Assembly (NCBI GenBank): GCA_029972225.1
Contig: CP124756.1
Span: 3,206,001 to 3,270,000, forward strand
DNA length: 64,000 nt
Source: Candidatus Thiothrix putei
Lineage (GTDB): Bacteria > Pseudomonadota > Gammaproteobacteria > Thiotrichales > Thiotrichaceae
Reading direction: 5' to 3'
A model generated the notes under the pieces. That model did no database searches. It had not been told where the DNA came from and saw only the letters and a list, made by a program, of their open reading frames with translations. A program made the translations under genes and the position numbers. Each line of letters starts with the position of its first letter. The stretch's first letter is position 1. Below, piece after piece: positions 14,704 to 23,464 of the stretch.

Positions 14704-16344
14704 TCATTCTAGCCCGTCGTTGATATCCGCAAACAAATCCGAGCGCAATGGCTTATCCGCAAACCGTTGTTTCCAACATCTTGGCGTAAGGTCTTGCACC
14801 TGAGAAGCGGGATGCTCACTAACGCGCAACAGAACATCCATCAGATAGACATACGGGTTAATGTCATGCAGGCGGCAGGTGGTGATCAGGCTTTGGATGA
14901 TGCCCACGTGTTCCGCGCCGAGTTCTGTCCAGCAGAACAACCAGTTTTTCCTGCCCATGGGGATGGGCCGCAGGGCGCGTTCGATGTGGTTGGTATCCAT
15001 TGGCACGTCGGGATCTTCCAGAAACACGCGCAGTTCGTGTTCGCGGCGGATGACATAACCAAGGGCTTTGGTCAGCGGGTTGGAGGGGACTAAATCGGTA
15101 CGTTGTAATTGGGTTTGGCACCATTCAAAGAACTGGTCGACCAACGGCTTGCTGTGGGTGAGGCGGTAGGTACGTTTGGCTTCCCCGTCGAGTTTTTTCT
15201 CGTTAATCTGGGCTTCGTGCTGATAGAGTGCCGCGATAGTGTCAAGGGCTTGGCGTACTGCTTGTGGTTCAGCGGTTTCGGCGGCAATGAAGGTGCGACG
15301 GCTGTGTACCCAGCATTGGGCATGGGTAATCTTGTCATTGGCGTTGACGTAACTGGCATAAGCACGGTAACCGTCGCTGAGCAGTGTGCCGCTGAACTGT
15401 TGGCGAAGAGTCTTTTCAATGTGTTGCCGCCCACGGCTGGCGGAGAAGGTGAAGACGATTTCGTCCTGATCCCCGTACAGCGGCCAGAAGTAGCCTTGCT
15501 TCATCTTGCCGTTGCCTGCGGGGCTGGCTTTGATGGGGGTTTCGTCCATCGCCAGCAGCTTGCTTTGCAGTACACTGGCGAGTTGCGCTTCGGCAATGGG
15601 TTTGAGCAGGTCGATGGCACGTTTCACCGCATTGGTCAGCGTCGTGCGGCTGAGGGTGATCCCCGCTTGGGTCAGGCGTTGGTGCTGGCGGTACAACGGC
15701 AGGTGGTACTGGAACTTGTCCACCAACATCCCCACCAAAAAGCTGACATCGGTGACACTACGTTCCAGCACGTTGGCGGGTGCAGGGCTGGGAAGTGGTG
15801 GGTTGCTGAGCGAAGCCGAAGCACTGCCCTTACGTTTGATGACCGGGCGCTCGTATTGCAGGATGAGGTAGCTGGCAGGGCGTTGCGCCACCCGATGGGT
15901 CACCTGGGTGCCGATCACCTCATACTGGTCAGCCTCTTCCCCCTGAAGTTCCGGCGGGGTGAGGTGAATCACCTTGACCGGGACATCGGCGGTAAAGCGT
16001 AACCCGCTGTCATTCACGCAGTCATCGGGGCGCAGCTTGGGGGCTTTGCCGCGTTGGTAGGTGACGGTAATGCTTTCACCCTCGGGTGCGGCAACCGGGG
16101 TGGCGGCGGGGGCAAACAACGGCAACTGCGCCACCGGTATCTCAACCGGACGCTTTTCCGATTTGCTGCCAAAGACCTGTTGCCTGAACCACGCCAGTTG
16201 GCGTTTTAATTCAGAAACTGCCTGTTGCAGGACGGCATTGTCTGCACGTAACCCCGCATTTTCCTCACGCAACGCCAGCATTTCCGCCACAATCGGCGGC
16301 ATGGGAACGCTGGTGTCAGACGGGGTGGATGGCTTTAAAATCAT
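14704..16344 (-). CDS. tnpC: IS66 transposase TnpC (546 aa)
   Basis: Main DDE transposase of IS66. N-terminal coiled coil and zinc-finger-like region (LREENAGLRADNAVLQQAVS), then the catalytic domain with LLAMDETPIK, LLSDGYRAYAS and the late MDTNHIERALRPIPMGRKNW containing the catalytic Glu. This subtype has seven more residues in the coiled coil than copies 2-4. Overlaps tnpB by 4 bp. Confidence 0.97.
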   Translation of the reverse strand: MILKPSTPSDTSVPMPPIVAEMLALREENAGLRADNAVLQQAVSELKRQLAWFRQQVFGSKSEKRPVEIPVAQLPLFAPAATPVAAPEGESITVTYQRGKAPKLRPDDCVNDSGLRFTADVPVKVIHLTPPELQGEEADQYEVIGTQVTHRVAQRPASYLILQYERPVIKRKGSASASLSNPPLPSPAPANVLERSVTDVSFLVGMLVDKFQYHLPLYRQHQRLTQAGITLSRTTLTNAVKRAIDLLKPIAEAQLASVLQSKLLAMDETPIKASPAGNGKMKQGYFWPLYGDQDEIVFTFSASRGRQHIEKTLRQQFSGTLLSDGYRAYASYVNANDKITHAQCWVHSRRTFIAAETAEPQAVRQALDTIAALYQHEAQINEKKLDGEAKRTYRLTHSKPLVDQFFEWCQTQLQRTDLVPSNPLTKALGYVIRREHELRVFLEDPDVPMDTNHIERALRPIPMGRKNWLFCWTELGAEHVGIIQSLITTCRLHDINPYVYLMDVLLRVSEHPASQVQDLTPRCWKQRFADKPLRSDLFADINDGLE

Positions 16345-16715
16345 GGGCTTGTTATACCAGAATGTGGCTGCACAGGATACTGGTAACGCTTGAATTGTCT
16401 GGATTTTTGCACCTCAATGCCTGCTAAAATCAACTGCAAATCCGTCCGGGTCAGTTCGCGCTGCCCGCTAGTTGTCGGCTGCACCCGGTATTGCCCCTGC
16501 TCCAAGCGTTGGCTCCATAAGCAATAGCCGCTGGGTTCAAAATAGAGGATCTTCATCTGGGTTTTACGCAGGTTCACAAACACGAAATAATGCCCACTCA
16601 GGGGATTTTGCCCTAACTGGTTTTTCACCAAAGCGGTCAGCCCCGTAAAGCTTTTGCGCATGTCGGTGGCTTGGGTGCATAGCCAGATGCGGGCGGTGGC
16701 GGCGGGGGCAAACAT
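16341..16715 (-). CDS. tnpB: IS66 accessory protein TnpB (124 aa)
   Basis: IS66 Orf2 family: residues 11-30 and onward read LCTQATDMRKSFTGLTALVK and YFVFVNLRKTQMKILYFEPS. Needed with TnpA for IS66 transposition; biochemical role not settled. Start overlaps the tnpA stop by one base. Confidence 0.95.
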   Translation of the reverse strand: MFAPAATARIWLCTQATDMRKSFTGLTALVKNQLGQNPLSGHYFVFVNLRKTQMKILYFEPSGYCLWSQRLEQGQYRVQPTTSGQRELTRTDLQLILAGIEVQKSRQFKRYQYPVQPHSGITSP

Positions 16716-17005
16716 CAGCGTTGGCTCAGGCGTAGTTCAACACCATTCCCCAAACTCAGCACAATGTGCCAGCCTTGCCCCAGCGCGGCATGACCCGCCG
16801 ATAATGCTCCCAAGTCGATGAAGGTATTGGCGGGAACGGCTGGTTCCTCCACGCCATCTGCGGAGCGTAGACGCTGCCGCCATTGGCAAAAACTGGCGTA
16901 ACCGATACTGTGCTGTTCACAAAATGCCGGGGCGGATAAGCCGCTGGCTTGCCATTGGCTAATGAGGGTTTGCCATTCGCTGGCACGGCGGTGAGGGCGT
17001 TTCAT
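16715..17005 (-). CDS. tnpA: IS66 accessory protein TnpA (96 aa)
   Basis: Helix-turn-helix protein of IS66: WQTLISQWQASGLSAPAFCE, then YASFCQWRQRLR (residues about 11-45), the pattern shared with the IS3/IS66 OrfA helix-turn-helix. First gene of the three-gene transcript. Confidence 0.95.
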   Translation of the reverse strand: MKRPHRRASEWQTLISQWQASGLSAPAFCEQHSIGYASFCQWRQRLRSADGVEEPAVPANTFIDLGALSAGHAALGQGWHIVLSLGNGVELRLSQR

Positions 17006-17090
17006 TGAGGTTTCCTTCGGTTGTTCAGGTTGGAAACCAGTTTAGGACGTGGAAATCGCGAGGGCTAGACGTGCTGAAATGGTCGCTTAC

Positions 17091-17290
17091 CCATTAACAC
17101 CAACTCTATCTTCTCCTTTATATGTTCCACTGCTAAGTTCAAAACCACTTTCTTTTAGTGAATACTCAGCTCGTTTCAAACAGTTGATGCCATCATACTG
17201 AACTAAATAGAGTTCCAGTTTTGGAGCTTCTGCTATGGCTTGGCTACTGATGAGTAAAAATGTGGAAAGAAGATAAGGGGTAATCTTCAT
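17091..17290 (-). pseudogene. 5' part of a small secreted-protein gene split by IS66 copy 1
   Basis: Starts MKITPYLLSTFLLISSQAIA, a clear signal peptide, followed by a small domain with one Cys (YDGINCLKRAEYSLKESGFE). The 3' part holds a second Cys (VTCSTEAP), so a disulfide is plausible. A periplasmic or virion-surface protein of the element would fit; no family recognised. Confidence 0.85.
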
Positions 17291-17453
17291 ACTTGTTTTC
17301 CTTTGTTTTTATAAATGACACTGCCCTGCATACTGTCATAAGGATAGGCTTGTAGCAACTTTACTTGACAAGTGGTTGACCCCTTGGAGGTTGCCCCAAG
17401 GACAGACACAACAGAAAGATTAGCCTGTCACTGCGTGCAGGCTATCCCAAGGA
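17291..17453. other. Right end of the first integrated element
   Basis: Non-coding. Two hairpins: CCCCTTGG-aggttg-CCCCAAGG (about 17380-17401) and AGCCTG-tcactgcgtg-CAGGCT (about 17423-17444), immediately before the point where uvrA homology resumes at 17454. Likely part of the attachment site arm. Confidence 0.5.
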
Positions 17454-17734
17454 TTGTGCGAGGTGGTTTTCTGCTCAATGGAAATCGCCGGAGAAAGCCC
17501 TTCGATATGGTCAATGTCCGGCTTTTCCATCATCGACAAAAACTGGCGGGCGTAGGCGGACAGCGACTCAACGTAACGCCGCTGCCCTTCCGCAAAAATC
17601 GTGTCGAACGCCAGCGACGACTTGCCCGAACCCGACAAGCCCGTGATCACAATCAGCTTGTCACGCGGCAGGTCAAGGTCGATGTTTTTCAGGTTATGGG
17701 TGCGTGCGCCACGAATTCGGATGAATTTTTCCAT
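17454..17734 (-). pseudogene. uvrA: Duplicated 5' end of uvrA (94 codons)
   Basis: Same as 653-933 apart from one mismatch seen. Homology starts abruptly at TTGTGCGAGGTGG; beyond it the frame runs eleven unrelated codons (WDSLHAVTG...) to a stop. It includes the UvrA Walker A region but cannot make a functional protein. It is best explained as the displaced start of uvrA left by site-specific integration. Confidence 0.9.
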
Positions 17735-17855
17735 GGGGTGTGCAAGCTCGTGCCGAACAAAAAGCGAAGTTTAGCAGGTTTTGACAGAAAGGGAGATTTC
17801 CCTCTTCATGATGAAAGAAGAAGAATCTTGTTCAAAAGTATGTGCTACTAACGAA

Positions 17856-17934
17856 GTTGCAGCAGTGCTATTAGAATTTTTGTATCTGTTCCTGATAAAG
17901 TTTCCTACTTACAACTGTTACCTGATGCTGCAAC
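17856..17934. repeat. Conserved inverted repeat GTTGCAGCA / TGCTGCAAC, right copy
   Basis: Arms at 17856-17864 and 17926-17934, spacer 61 bp. Counterpart of 1115-1195. Confidence 0.6.
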
Positions 17935-18095
17935 AGTGCCAACCTGAAAGGTTCGCTCATTTATAGAAGAAATTTAAGGGATTTTCTTATCATACATCTG
18001 GTAGTTTTTTAGTTAGAAAAATAGATCAATATACAAGATGTAGTGTCTTGTATAGCTATAAAGCCTTATTGATACTATATATGGTATTTGATAGT

Positions 18096-18118
18096 TGTAT
18101 AAACGAGCAGGTCGTCAG
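18096..18118 (+). repeat. Dispersed repeat B, copy 4 (partial)
   Basis: TGTATAAACGAGCAGGTCGTC, matching the first half of copy 1, and again about 560 bp upstream of a uvrA 5' copy's second palindrome arm, as in the first element. Confidence 0.55.
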
Positions 18119-18126
18119 AGACTCCC

Positions 18127-18223
18127 CGCCTGCGGTAGGCGCGTCTAGCGACTTGCCGTCTTCGATAGGCTCGTCAAGAGACTCTCCGCCTTCGATAGGC
18201 ACTAGCGTCCCGCCTGCGGTATA
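18127..18223. repeat. Cluster of short GC-rich hairpins
   Basis: CGCCT-gcggt-AGGCG (18127-18141), GTCTtcgatAGGC (about 18159-18170), GCCT-tcgat-AGGC (18188-18200) and a half unit CGCCTGCGGTA near 18211. The two loop types GCGGT and TCGAT alternate. Single CCTGCGGTAGG-like copies also occur near 1333, 7729 and (inverted) 8118. Confidence 0.6.
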
Positions 18224-18267
18224 ATGTAGCCCTTAAGAAATTTATAAAGAATCTTAAAAGTAAACGG

Positions 18268-19887
18268 TCATTCTAGCCCGTCGTTGATATCCGCAAACAA
18301 ATCCGAGCGCAATGGCTTATCCGCAAACCGTTGTTTCCAACATCTTGGCGTAAGGTCTTGCACCTGAGAAGCGGGATGCTCACTAACGCGCAACAGAACA
18401 TCCATCAGATAGACATACGGGTTAATGTCATGCAGGCGGCAGGTGGTGATCAGGCTTTGGATGATGCCCACGTGTTCCGCGCCGAGTTCTGTCCAGCAGA
18501 ACAACCAGTTTTTCCTGCCCATGGGGATGGGCCGCAGGGCGCGTTCGATGTGGTTGGTATCCATTGGCACGTCGGGATCTTCCAGAAACACGCGCAGTTC
18601 GTGTTCGCGGCGGATGACATAACCAAGGGCTTTGGTCAGCGGGTTGGAGGGGATTAAATCGGTACGTTGTAATTGGGTTTGGCACCATTCAAAGAACTGG
18701 TCGACCAACGGCTTGCTGTGGGTGAGGCGGTAGGTACGTTTGGCTTCCCCGTCGAGTTTTTTCTCGTTAATCTGGGCTTCGTGCTGATAGAGTGCCGCGA
18801 TAGTGTCAAGGGCTTGGCGTACTGCTTGTGGTTCAGCGGTTTCGGCGGCAATGAAGGTGCGACGGCTGTGTACCCAGCATTGGGCATGGGTAATCTTGTC
18901 ATTGGCGTTGACGTAACTGGCATAAGCACGGTAACCGTCGCTGAGCAGTGTGCCGCTGAACTGTTGGCGAAGAGTCTTTTCAATGTGTTGCCGCCCACGG
19001 CTGGCGGAGAAGGTGAAGACGATTTCGTCCTGATCCCCGTACAGCGGCCAGAAGTAGCCTTGCTTCATCTTGCCGTTGCCTGCGGGGCTGGCTTTGATGG
19101 GGGTTTCGTCCATCGCCAGCAGCTTGCTTTGCAGTACACTGGCGAGTTGCGCTTCGGCAATGGGTTTGAGCAGGTCGATGGCACGTTTCACCGCATTGGT
19201 CAGCGTCGTGCGGCTGAGGGTGATCCCCGCTTGGGTCAGGCGTTGGTGCTGGCGGTACAACGGCAGGTGGTACTGGAACTTGTCCACCAACATCCCCACC
19301 AAAAAGCTGACATCGGTGACACTACGTTCCAGCACGTTGGCGGGTGCAGGGCTGGGAAGTGGTGGGTTGCTGAGCGAAGCCGAAGCACTGCCCTTACGTT
19401 TGATGACCGGGCGCTCGTATTGCAGGATGAGGTAGCTGGCAGGGCGTTGCGCCACCCGATGGGTCACCTGGGTGCCGATCACCTCATACTGGTCAGCCTC
19501 TTCCCCCTGAAGTTCCGGCGGGGTGAGGTGAATCACCTTGACCGGGACATCGGCGGTAAAGCGTAACCCGCTGTCATTCACGCAGTCATCCGGGCGCAGC
19601 TTGGGGGCTTTACCGCGTTGGTAGGTGACGGTAATGCTTTCACCCTCGGGTGCGGCAACCGGGGCGGCGGCGGGGGCAAACAACGGCAACTGCGCCACCG
19701 GTATCTCAACCGGACGCTTTTCCGATTTGCTGCCAAAGACATGTTGCCTGAACCACGCCAATTGGCGTTTCAATTCAGCTATATCCTGTTTCAGGGCAGC
19801 ATTTTCCTCACGCAACGCCAGCATTTCCGCCACAATCGGCGGCATGGGAACGCTGGTGTCAGACGGGGTGGATGGCTTTAAAATCAT
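18268..19887 (-). CDS. tnpC: IS66 transposase TnpC (539 aa)
   Basis: As copy 1 but seven residues shorter in the N-terminal coiled coil (LREENAALKQDIAELKRQLA). Protein identical to copies 3 and 4. Frame intact. Confidence 0.96.
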   Translation of the reverse strand: MILKPSTPSDTSVPMPPIVAEMLALREENAALKQDIAELKRQLAWFRQHVFGSKSEKRPVEIPVAQLPLFAPAAAPVAAPEGESITVTYQRGKAPKLRPDDCVNDSGLRFTADVPVKVIHLTPPELQGEEADQYEVIGTQVTHRVAQRPASYLILQYERPVIKRKGSASASLSNPPLPSPAPANVLERSVTDVSFLVGMLVDKFQYHLPLYRQHQRLTQAGITLSRTTLTNAVKRAIDLLKPIAEAQLASVLQSKLLAMDETPIKASPAGNGKMKQGYFWPLYGDQDEIVFTFSASRGRQHIEKTLRQQFSGTLLSDGYRAYASYVNANDKITHAQCWVHSRRTFIAAETAEPQAVRQALDTIAALYQHEAQINEKKLDGEAKRTYRLTHSKPLVDQFFEWCQTQLQRTDLIPSNPLTKALGYVIRREHELRVFLEDPDVPMDTNHIERALRPIPMGRKNWLFCWTELGAEHVGIIQSLITTCRLHDINPYVYLMDVLLRVSEHPASQVQDLTPRCWKQRFADKPLRSDLFADINDGLE

Positions 19888-20258
19888 GGGCTTATTGTAC
19901 CAGAATGTGGCTGCACAGGATACTGGTAACGCTTGAATTGTCTGGATTTTTGCACCTCAATGCCCGCCAAAATCAACTGCAAATCCGTCCGGGTCAGTTC
20001 GCGCTGCCCGCTGGTTGTCGGCTGCACCCGGTATTGGCCCTGCTCCAGGCGTTGGCTCCATAAGCAATAGCCGCTGGGTTCAAAATAGAGGATCTTCATC
20101 TGGGTTTTACGTAGGTTCACAAACACGAAATAATGCCCACTCAGGGGATTTTGCCCTAACTGGTTTTTCACCAAAGCGGTCAGCCCCGTAAAGCTTTTGC
20201 GCATGTCGGTGGCTTGGGTGCATAGCCAGATGCGGGCGGTGGCTGCGGGGGCAAACAT
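19884..20258 (-). CDS. tnpB: IS66 accessory protein TnpB (124 aa)
   Basis: Same protein as copies 3 and 4; C-terminus ...HSGTISP versus HSGITSP in copy 1. Overlaps tnpC by 4 bp. Confidence 0.95.
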   Translation of the reverse strand: MFAPAATARIWLCTQATDMRKSFTGLTALVKNQLGQNPLSGHYFVFVNLRKTQMKILYFEPSGYCLWSQRLEQGQYRVQPTTSGQRELTRTDLQLILAGIEVQKSRQFKRYQYPVQPHSGTISP

Positions 20259-20548
20259 CAGCGTTGGCTCAGGCGTAGTTCAACACCATTCCCCAAACTC
20301 AGCACAATGTGCCAGCCTTGCCCCAGCGCGGCATGACCCGCCGATAATGCTCCCAAGTCGATGAAGGTATTGGCGGGAACGGCTGGTTCCTCCACGCCAT
20401 CTGCGGAGCGTAGACGCTGCCGCCATTGGCAAAAACTGGCGTAACCGATACTGTGCTGTTCACAAAATGCCGGGGCGGATAAGCCGCTGGCTTGCCATTG
20501 GCTAATGAGGGTTTGCCATTCGCTGGCGCGGCGGTGAGGGCGTTTCAT
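20258..20548 (-). CDS. tnpA: IS66 accessory protein TnpA (96 aa)
   Basis: Identical at the protein level to TnpA in all other copies; frame intact. Confidence 0.95.
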   Translation of the reverse strand: MKRPHRRASEWQTLISQWQASGLSAPAFCEQHSIGYASFCQWRQRLRSADGVEEPAVPANTFIDLGALSAGHAALGQGWHIVLSLGNGVELRLSQR

Positions 20549-20656
20549 TGAGGTTTCCTTCGGTTGTTCAGGTTGGAAACCAGTTTAGGACGTGGAAATC
20601 GCGAGGGCTAGACGTGCTGAAATGGTCGCTTACTCTTAAAAGGAAGAATAATAAGA

Positions 20657-21090
20657 ATGAGAAAACTAACTACAAAAGAATTTATCAAACGCTCAAGAGA
20701 AGTACATAGTGACAGGTATGATTACAGCAAGGTGGAATATGTTAATAATAAAACTAAAGTTGTGATTATTTGTCCTGAACATGGAGACTTTGAGCAAAGT
20801 CCCAATAGTCATCTATCTGGTATAGGTTGCCCTCATTGTGCAAATGAAAGTAAAAAACTAACACAAGAATCATTTATTCAGAAAGCTAATGAAGTACATG
20901 ATAATAAATATGACTACTCAAAAGTTGAATATACTCATAGTGCTACTAAGGTAGAAATTATTTGCCCTATTCATGGAGCCTTCGAGCAGACTTCTTATAA
21001 TCATCTACGTGGTAGTGGATGCCCACATTGTGGCTATGAAAATACTGGTTGGACTAAAGCTAAGTTTATAGATATATGTGAGTCTAAAAA
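20657..21090 (+). pseudogene. 5' part of a GIY-YIG-type nuclease gene split by IS66 copy 3
   Basis: Two tandem repeats of a phage-associated zinc-binding module: YDYSKVEYVNNKTKVVIICP, EHGDFEQSPNSHLSGIGCPH, C, then again YDYSKVEYTHSATKVEIICP, IHGAFEQTSYNHLRGSGCPH, C. Each carries C/H ligands (ICPxHG, GCPHC). Removing the IS restores the frame into the 23465-23746 part: ...DICESK then NSHGTLYVLECYN. Proteins with these modules and a GIY-YIG domain are common selfish nucleases of phages. The starting ATG has AGGAAG upstream. Confidence 0.85.
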
Positions 21091-21175
21091 GTAAGCGACC
21101 ATTTCAGCACGTCTAGCCCTCGCGATTTCCACGTCCTAAACTGGTTTCCAACCTGAACAACCGAAGGAAACCTCA

Positions 21176-21466
21176 ATGAAACGCCCTCACCGCCGCGCCA
21201 GCGAATGGCAAACCCTCATTAGCCAATGGCAAGCCAGCGGCTTATCCGCCCCGGCATTTTGTGAACAGCACAGTATCGGTTACGCCAGTTTTTGCCAATG
21301 GCGGCAGCGTCTACGCTCCGCAGATGGCGTGGAGGAACCAGCCGTTCCCGCCAATACCTTCATCGACTTGGGAGCATTATCGGCGGGTCATGCCGCGCTG
21401 GGGCAAGGCTGGCACATTGTGCTGAGTTTGGGGAATGGTGTTGAACTACGCCTGAGCCAACGCTGA
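21176..21466 (+). CDS. tnpA: IS66 accessory protein TnpA (96 aa)
   Basis: Intact first gene of copy 3; stop codon overlaps the tnpB start by one base. Confidence 0.95.
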   Translation: MKRPHRRASEWQTLISQWQASGLSAPAFCEQHSIGYASFCQWRQRLRSADGVEEPAVPANTFIDLGALSAGHAALGQGWHIVLSLGNGVELRLSQR

Positions 21467-21840
21467 TGTTTGCCCCCGCAGCCACCGCCCGCATCTGGCT
21501 ATGCACCCAAGCCACCGACATGCGCAAAAGCTTTACGGGGCTGACCGCTTTGGTGAAAAACCAGTTAGGGCAAAATCCCCTGAGTGGGCATTATTTCGTG
21601 TTTGTGAACCTACGTAAAACCCAGATGAAGATCCTCTATTTTGAACCCAGCGGCTATTGCTTATGGAGCCAACGCCTGGAGCAGGGCCAATACCGGGTGC
21701 AGCCGACAACCAGCGGGCAGCGCGAACTGACCCGGACGGATTTGCAGTTGATTTTGGCGGGCATTGAGGTGCAAAAATCCAGACAATTCAAGCGTTACCA
21801 GTATCCTGTGCAGCCACATTCTGGTACAATAAGCCCATGA
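21466..21840 (+). CDS. tnpB: IS66 accessory protein TnpB (124 aa)
   Basis: Intact; overlaps tnpC by 4 bp (ATGA), so the three IS genes are translationally coupled. Confidence 0.95.
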   Translation: MFAPAATARIWLCTQATDMRKSFTGLTALVKNQLGQNPLSGHYFVFVNLRKTQMKILYFEPSGYCLWSQRLEQGQYRVQPTTSGQRELTRTDLQLILAGIEVQKSRQFKRYQYPVQPHSGTISP

Positions 21841-23456
21841 TTTTAAAGCCATCCACCCCGTCTGACACCAGCGTTCCCATGCCGCCGATTGTGGCGGAAA
21901 TGCTGGCGTTGCGTGAGGAAAATGCTGCCCTGAAACAGGATATAGCTGAATTGAAACGCCAATTGGCGTGGTTCAGGCAACATGTCTTTGGCAGCAAATC
22001 GGAAAAGCGTCCGGTTGAGATACCGGTGGCGCAGTTGCCGTTGTTTGCCCCCGCCGCCGCCCCGGTTGCCGCACCCGAGGGTGAAAGCATTACCGTCACC
22101 TACCAACGCGGTAAAGCCCCCAAGCTGCGCCCGGATGACTGCGTGAATGACAGCGGGTTACGCTTTACCGCCGATGTCCCGGTCAAGGTGATTCACCTCA
22201 CCCCGCCGGAACTTCAGGGGGAAGAGGCTGACCAGTATGAGGTGATCGGCACCCAGGTGACCCATCGGGTGGCGCAACGCCCTGCCAGCTACCTCATCCT
22301 GCAATACGAGCGCCCGGTCATCAAACGTAAGGGCAGTGCTTCGGCTTCGCTCAGCAACCCACCACTTCCCAGCCCTGCACCCGCCAACGTGCTGGAACGT
22401 AGTGTCACCGATGTCAGCTTTTTGGTGGGGATGTTGGTGGACAAGTTCCAGTACCACCTGCCGTTGTACCGCCAGCACCAACGCCTGACCCAAGCGGGGA
22501 TCACCCTCAGCCGCACGACGCTGACCAATGCGGTGAAACGTGCCATCGACCTGCTCAAACCCATTGCCGAAGCGCAACTCGCCAGTGTACTGCAAAGCAA
22601 GCTGCTGGCGATGGACGAAACCCCCATCAAAGCCAGCCCCGCAGGCAACGGCAAGATGAAGCAAGGCTACTTCTGGCCGCTGTACGGGGATCAGGACGAA
22701 ATCGTCTTCACCTTCTCCGCCAGCCGTGGGCGGCAACACATTGAAAAGACTCTTCGCCAACAGTTCAGCGGCACACTGCTCAGCGACGGTTACCGTGCTT
22801 ATGCCAGTTACGTCAACGCCAATGACAAGATTACCCATGCCCAATGCTGGGTACACAGCCGTCGCACCTTCATTGCCGCCGAAACCGCTGAACCACAAGC
22901 AGTACGCCAAGCCCTTGACACTATCGCGGCACTCTATCAGCACGAAGCCCAGATTAACGAGAAAAAACTCGACGGGGAAGCCAAACGTACCTACCGCCTC
23001 ACCCACAGCAAGCCGTTGGTCGACCAGTTCTTTGAATGGTGCCAAACCCAATTACAACGTACCGATTTAATCCCCTCCAACCCGCTGACCAAAGCCCTTG
23101 GTTATGTCATCCGCCGCGAACACGAACTGCGCGTGTTTCTGGAAGATCCCGACGTGCCAATGGATACCAACCACATCGAACGCGCCCTGCGGCCCATCCC
23201 CATGGGCAGGAAAAACTGGTTGTTCTGCTGGACAGAACTCGGCGCGGAACACGTGGGCATCATCCAAAGCCTGATCACCACCTGCCGCCTGCATGACATT
23301 AACCCGTATGTCTATCTGATGGATGTTCTGTTGCGCGTTAGTGAGCATCCCGCTTCTCAGGTGCAAGACCTTACGCCAAGATGTTGGAAACAACGGTTTG
23401 CGGATAAGCCATTGCGCTCGGATTTGTTTGCGGATATCAACGACGGGCTAGAATGA
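21837..23456 (+). CDS. tnpC: IS66 transposase TnpC (539 aa)
   Basis: Intact DDE transposase; its stop codon lies 8 bp from the IS end, so coding sequence fills the element almost to its tip. Confidence 0.96.
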   Translation: MILKPSTPSDTSVPMPPIVAEMLALREENAALKQDIAELKRQLAWFRQHVFGSKSEKRPVEIPVAQLPLFAPAAAPVAAPEGESITVTYQRGKAPKLRPDDCVNDSGLRFTADVPVKVIHLTPPELQGEEADQYEVIGTQVTHRVAQRPASYLILQYERPVIKRKGSASASLSNPPLPSPAPANVLERSVTDVSFLVGMLVDKFQYHLPLYRQHQRLTQAGITLSRTTLTNAVKRAIDLLKPIAEAQLASVLQSKLLAMDETPIKASPAGNGKMKQGYFWPLYGDQDEIVFTFSASRGRQHIEKTLRQQFSGTLLSDGYRAYASYVNANDKITHAQCWVHSRRTFIAAETAEPQAVRQALDTIAALYQHEAQINEKKLDGEAKRTYRLTHSKPLVDQFFEWCQTQLQRTDLIPSNPLTKALGYVIRREHELRVFLEDPDVPMDTNHIERALRPIPMGRKNWLFCWTELGAEHVGIIQSLITTCRLHDINPYVYLMDVLLRVSEHPASQVQDLTPRCWKQRFADKPLRSDLFADINDGLE

Positions 23457-23464
23457 CCGTTTAC

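Larger units (their letters stand above)
14696..17090 (-). mobile_element. IS66-family insertion sequence, copy 1 (2395 bp subtype)
   Basis: Complete: ends GTAAACGGTCATTCTAGC and GTAAGCGACCATTTCAGC (imperfect terminal inverted repeats), genes tnpA-tnpB-tnpC in the IS66 order, and a perfect 8-bp target duplication CCATTAAC at 14688-14695 and 17091-17098. Same subtype as copy 5. Confidence 0.97.
17735..18259. other. Non-coding region upstream of the uvrA fragment, left end of a second element
   Basis: Parallels 934-1800: conserved uvrA upstream sequence, the GTTGCAGCA inverted repeat, then TATAAACGAGCA repeat B, but no unit-A insertion. A cluster of short hairpins follows. No gene seen. Confidence 0.6.
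18260..20633 (-). mobile_element. IS66-family insertion sequence, copy 2 (2374 bp subtype)
   Basis: Complete, with an 8-bp target duplication TCTTAAAA at 18252-18259 and 20634-20641. It landed 23 bp before the start codon of the GIY-YIG gene, keeping that gene's AGGAAG ribosome-binding site but separating it from its promoter. Same subtype as copies 3 and 4. Confidence 0.97.
21091..23464 (+). mobile_element. IS66-family insertion sequence, copy 3 (2374 bp subtype)
   Basis: Complete, inside the nuclease gene, with 8-bp target duplication TCTAAAAA at 21083-21090 and 23465-23472. Opposite orientation to copy 2, so the pair forms 2.4-kb inverted arms around 457 bp. Confidence 0.97.

Noticed and set aside
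15109..16002. 297-codon frame antisense to IS66 tnpC, repeated in every copy
   Set aside because: Shadow of the GC-rich transposase gene; its conservation merely reflects copies of the IS.
18127..18223. Possible CRISPR array
   Set aside because: Repeats are 13-15 bp palindromes with irregular short spacing, no leader and no cas genes.
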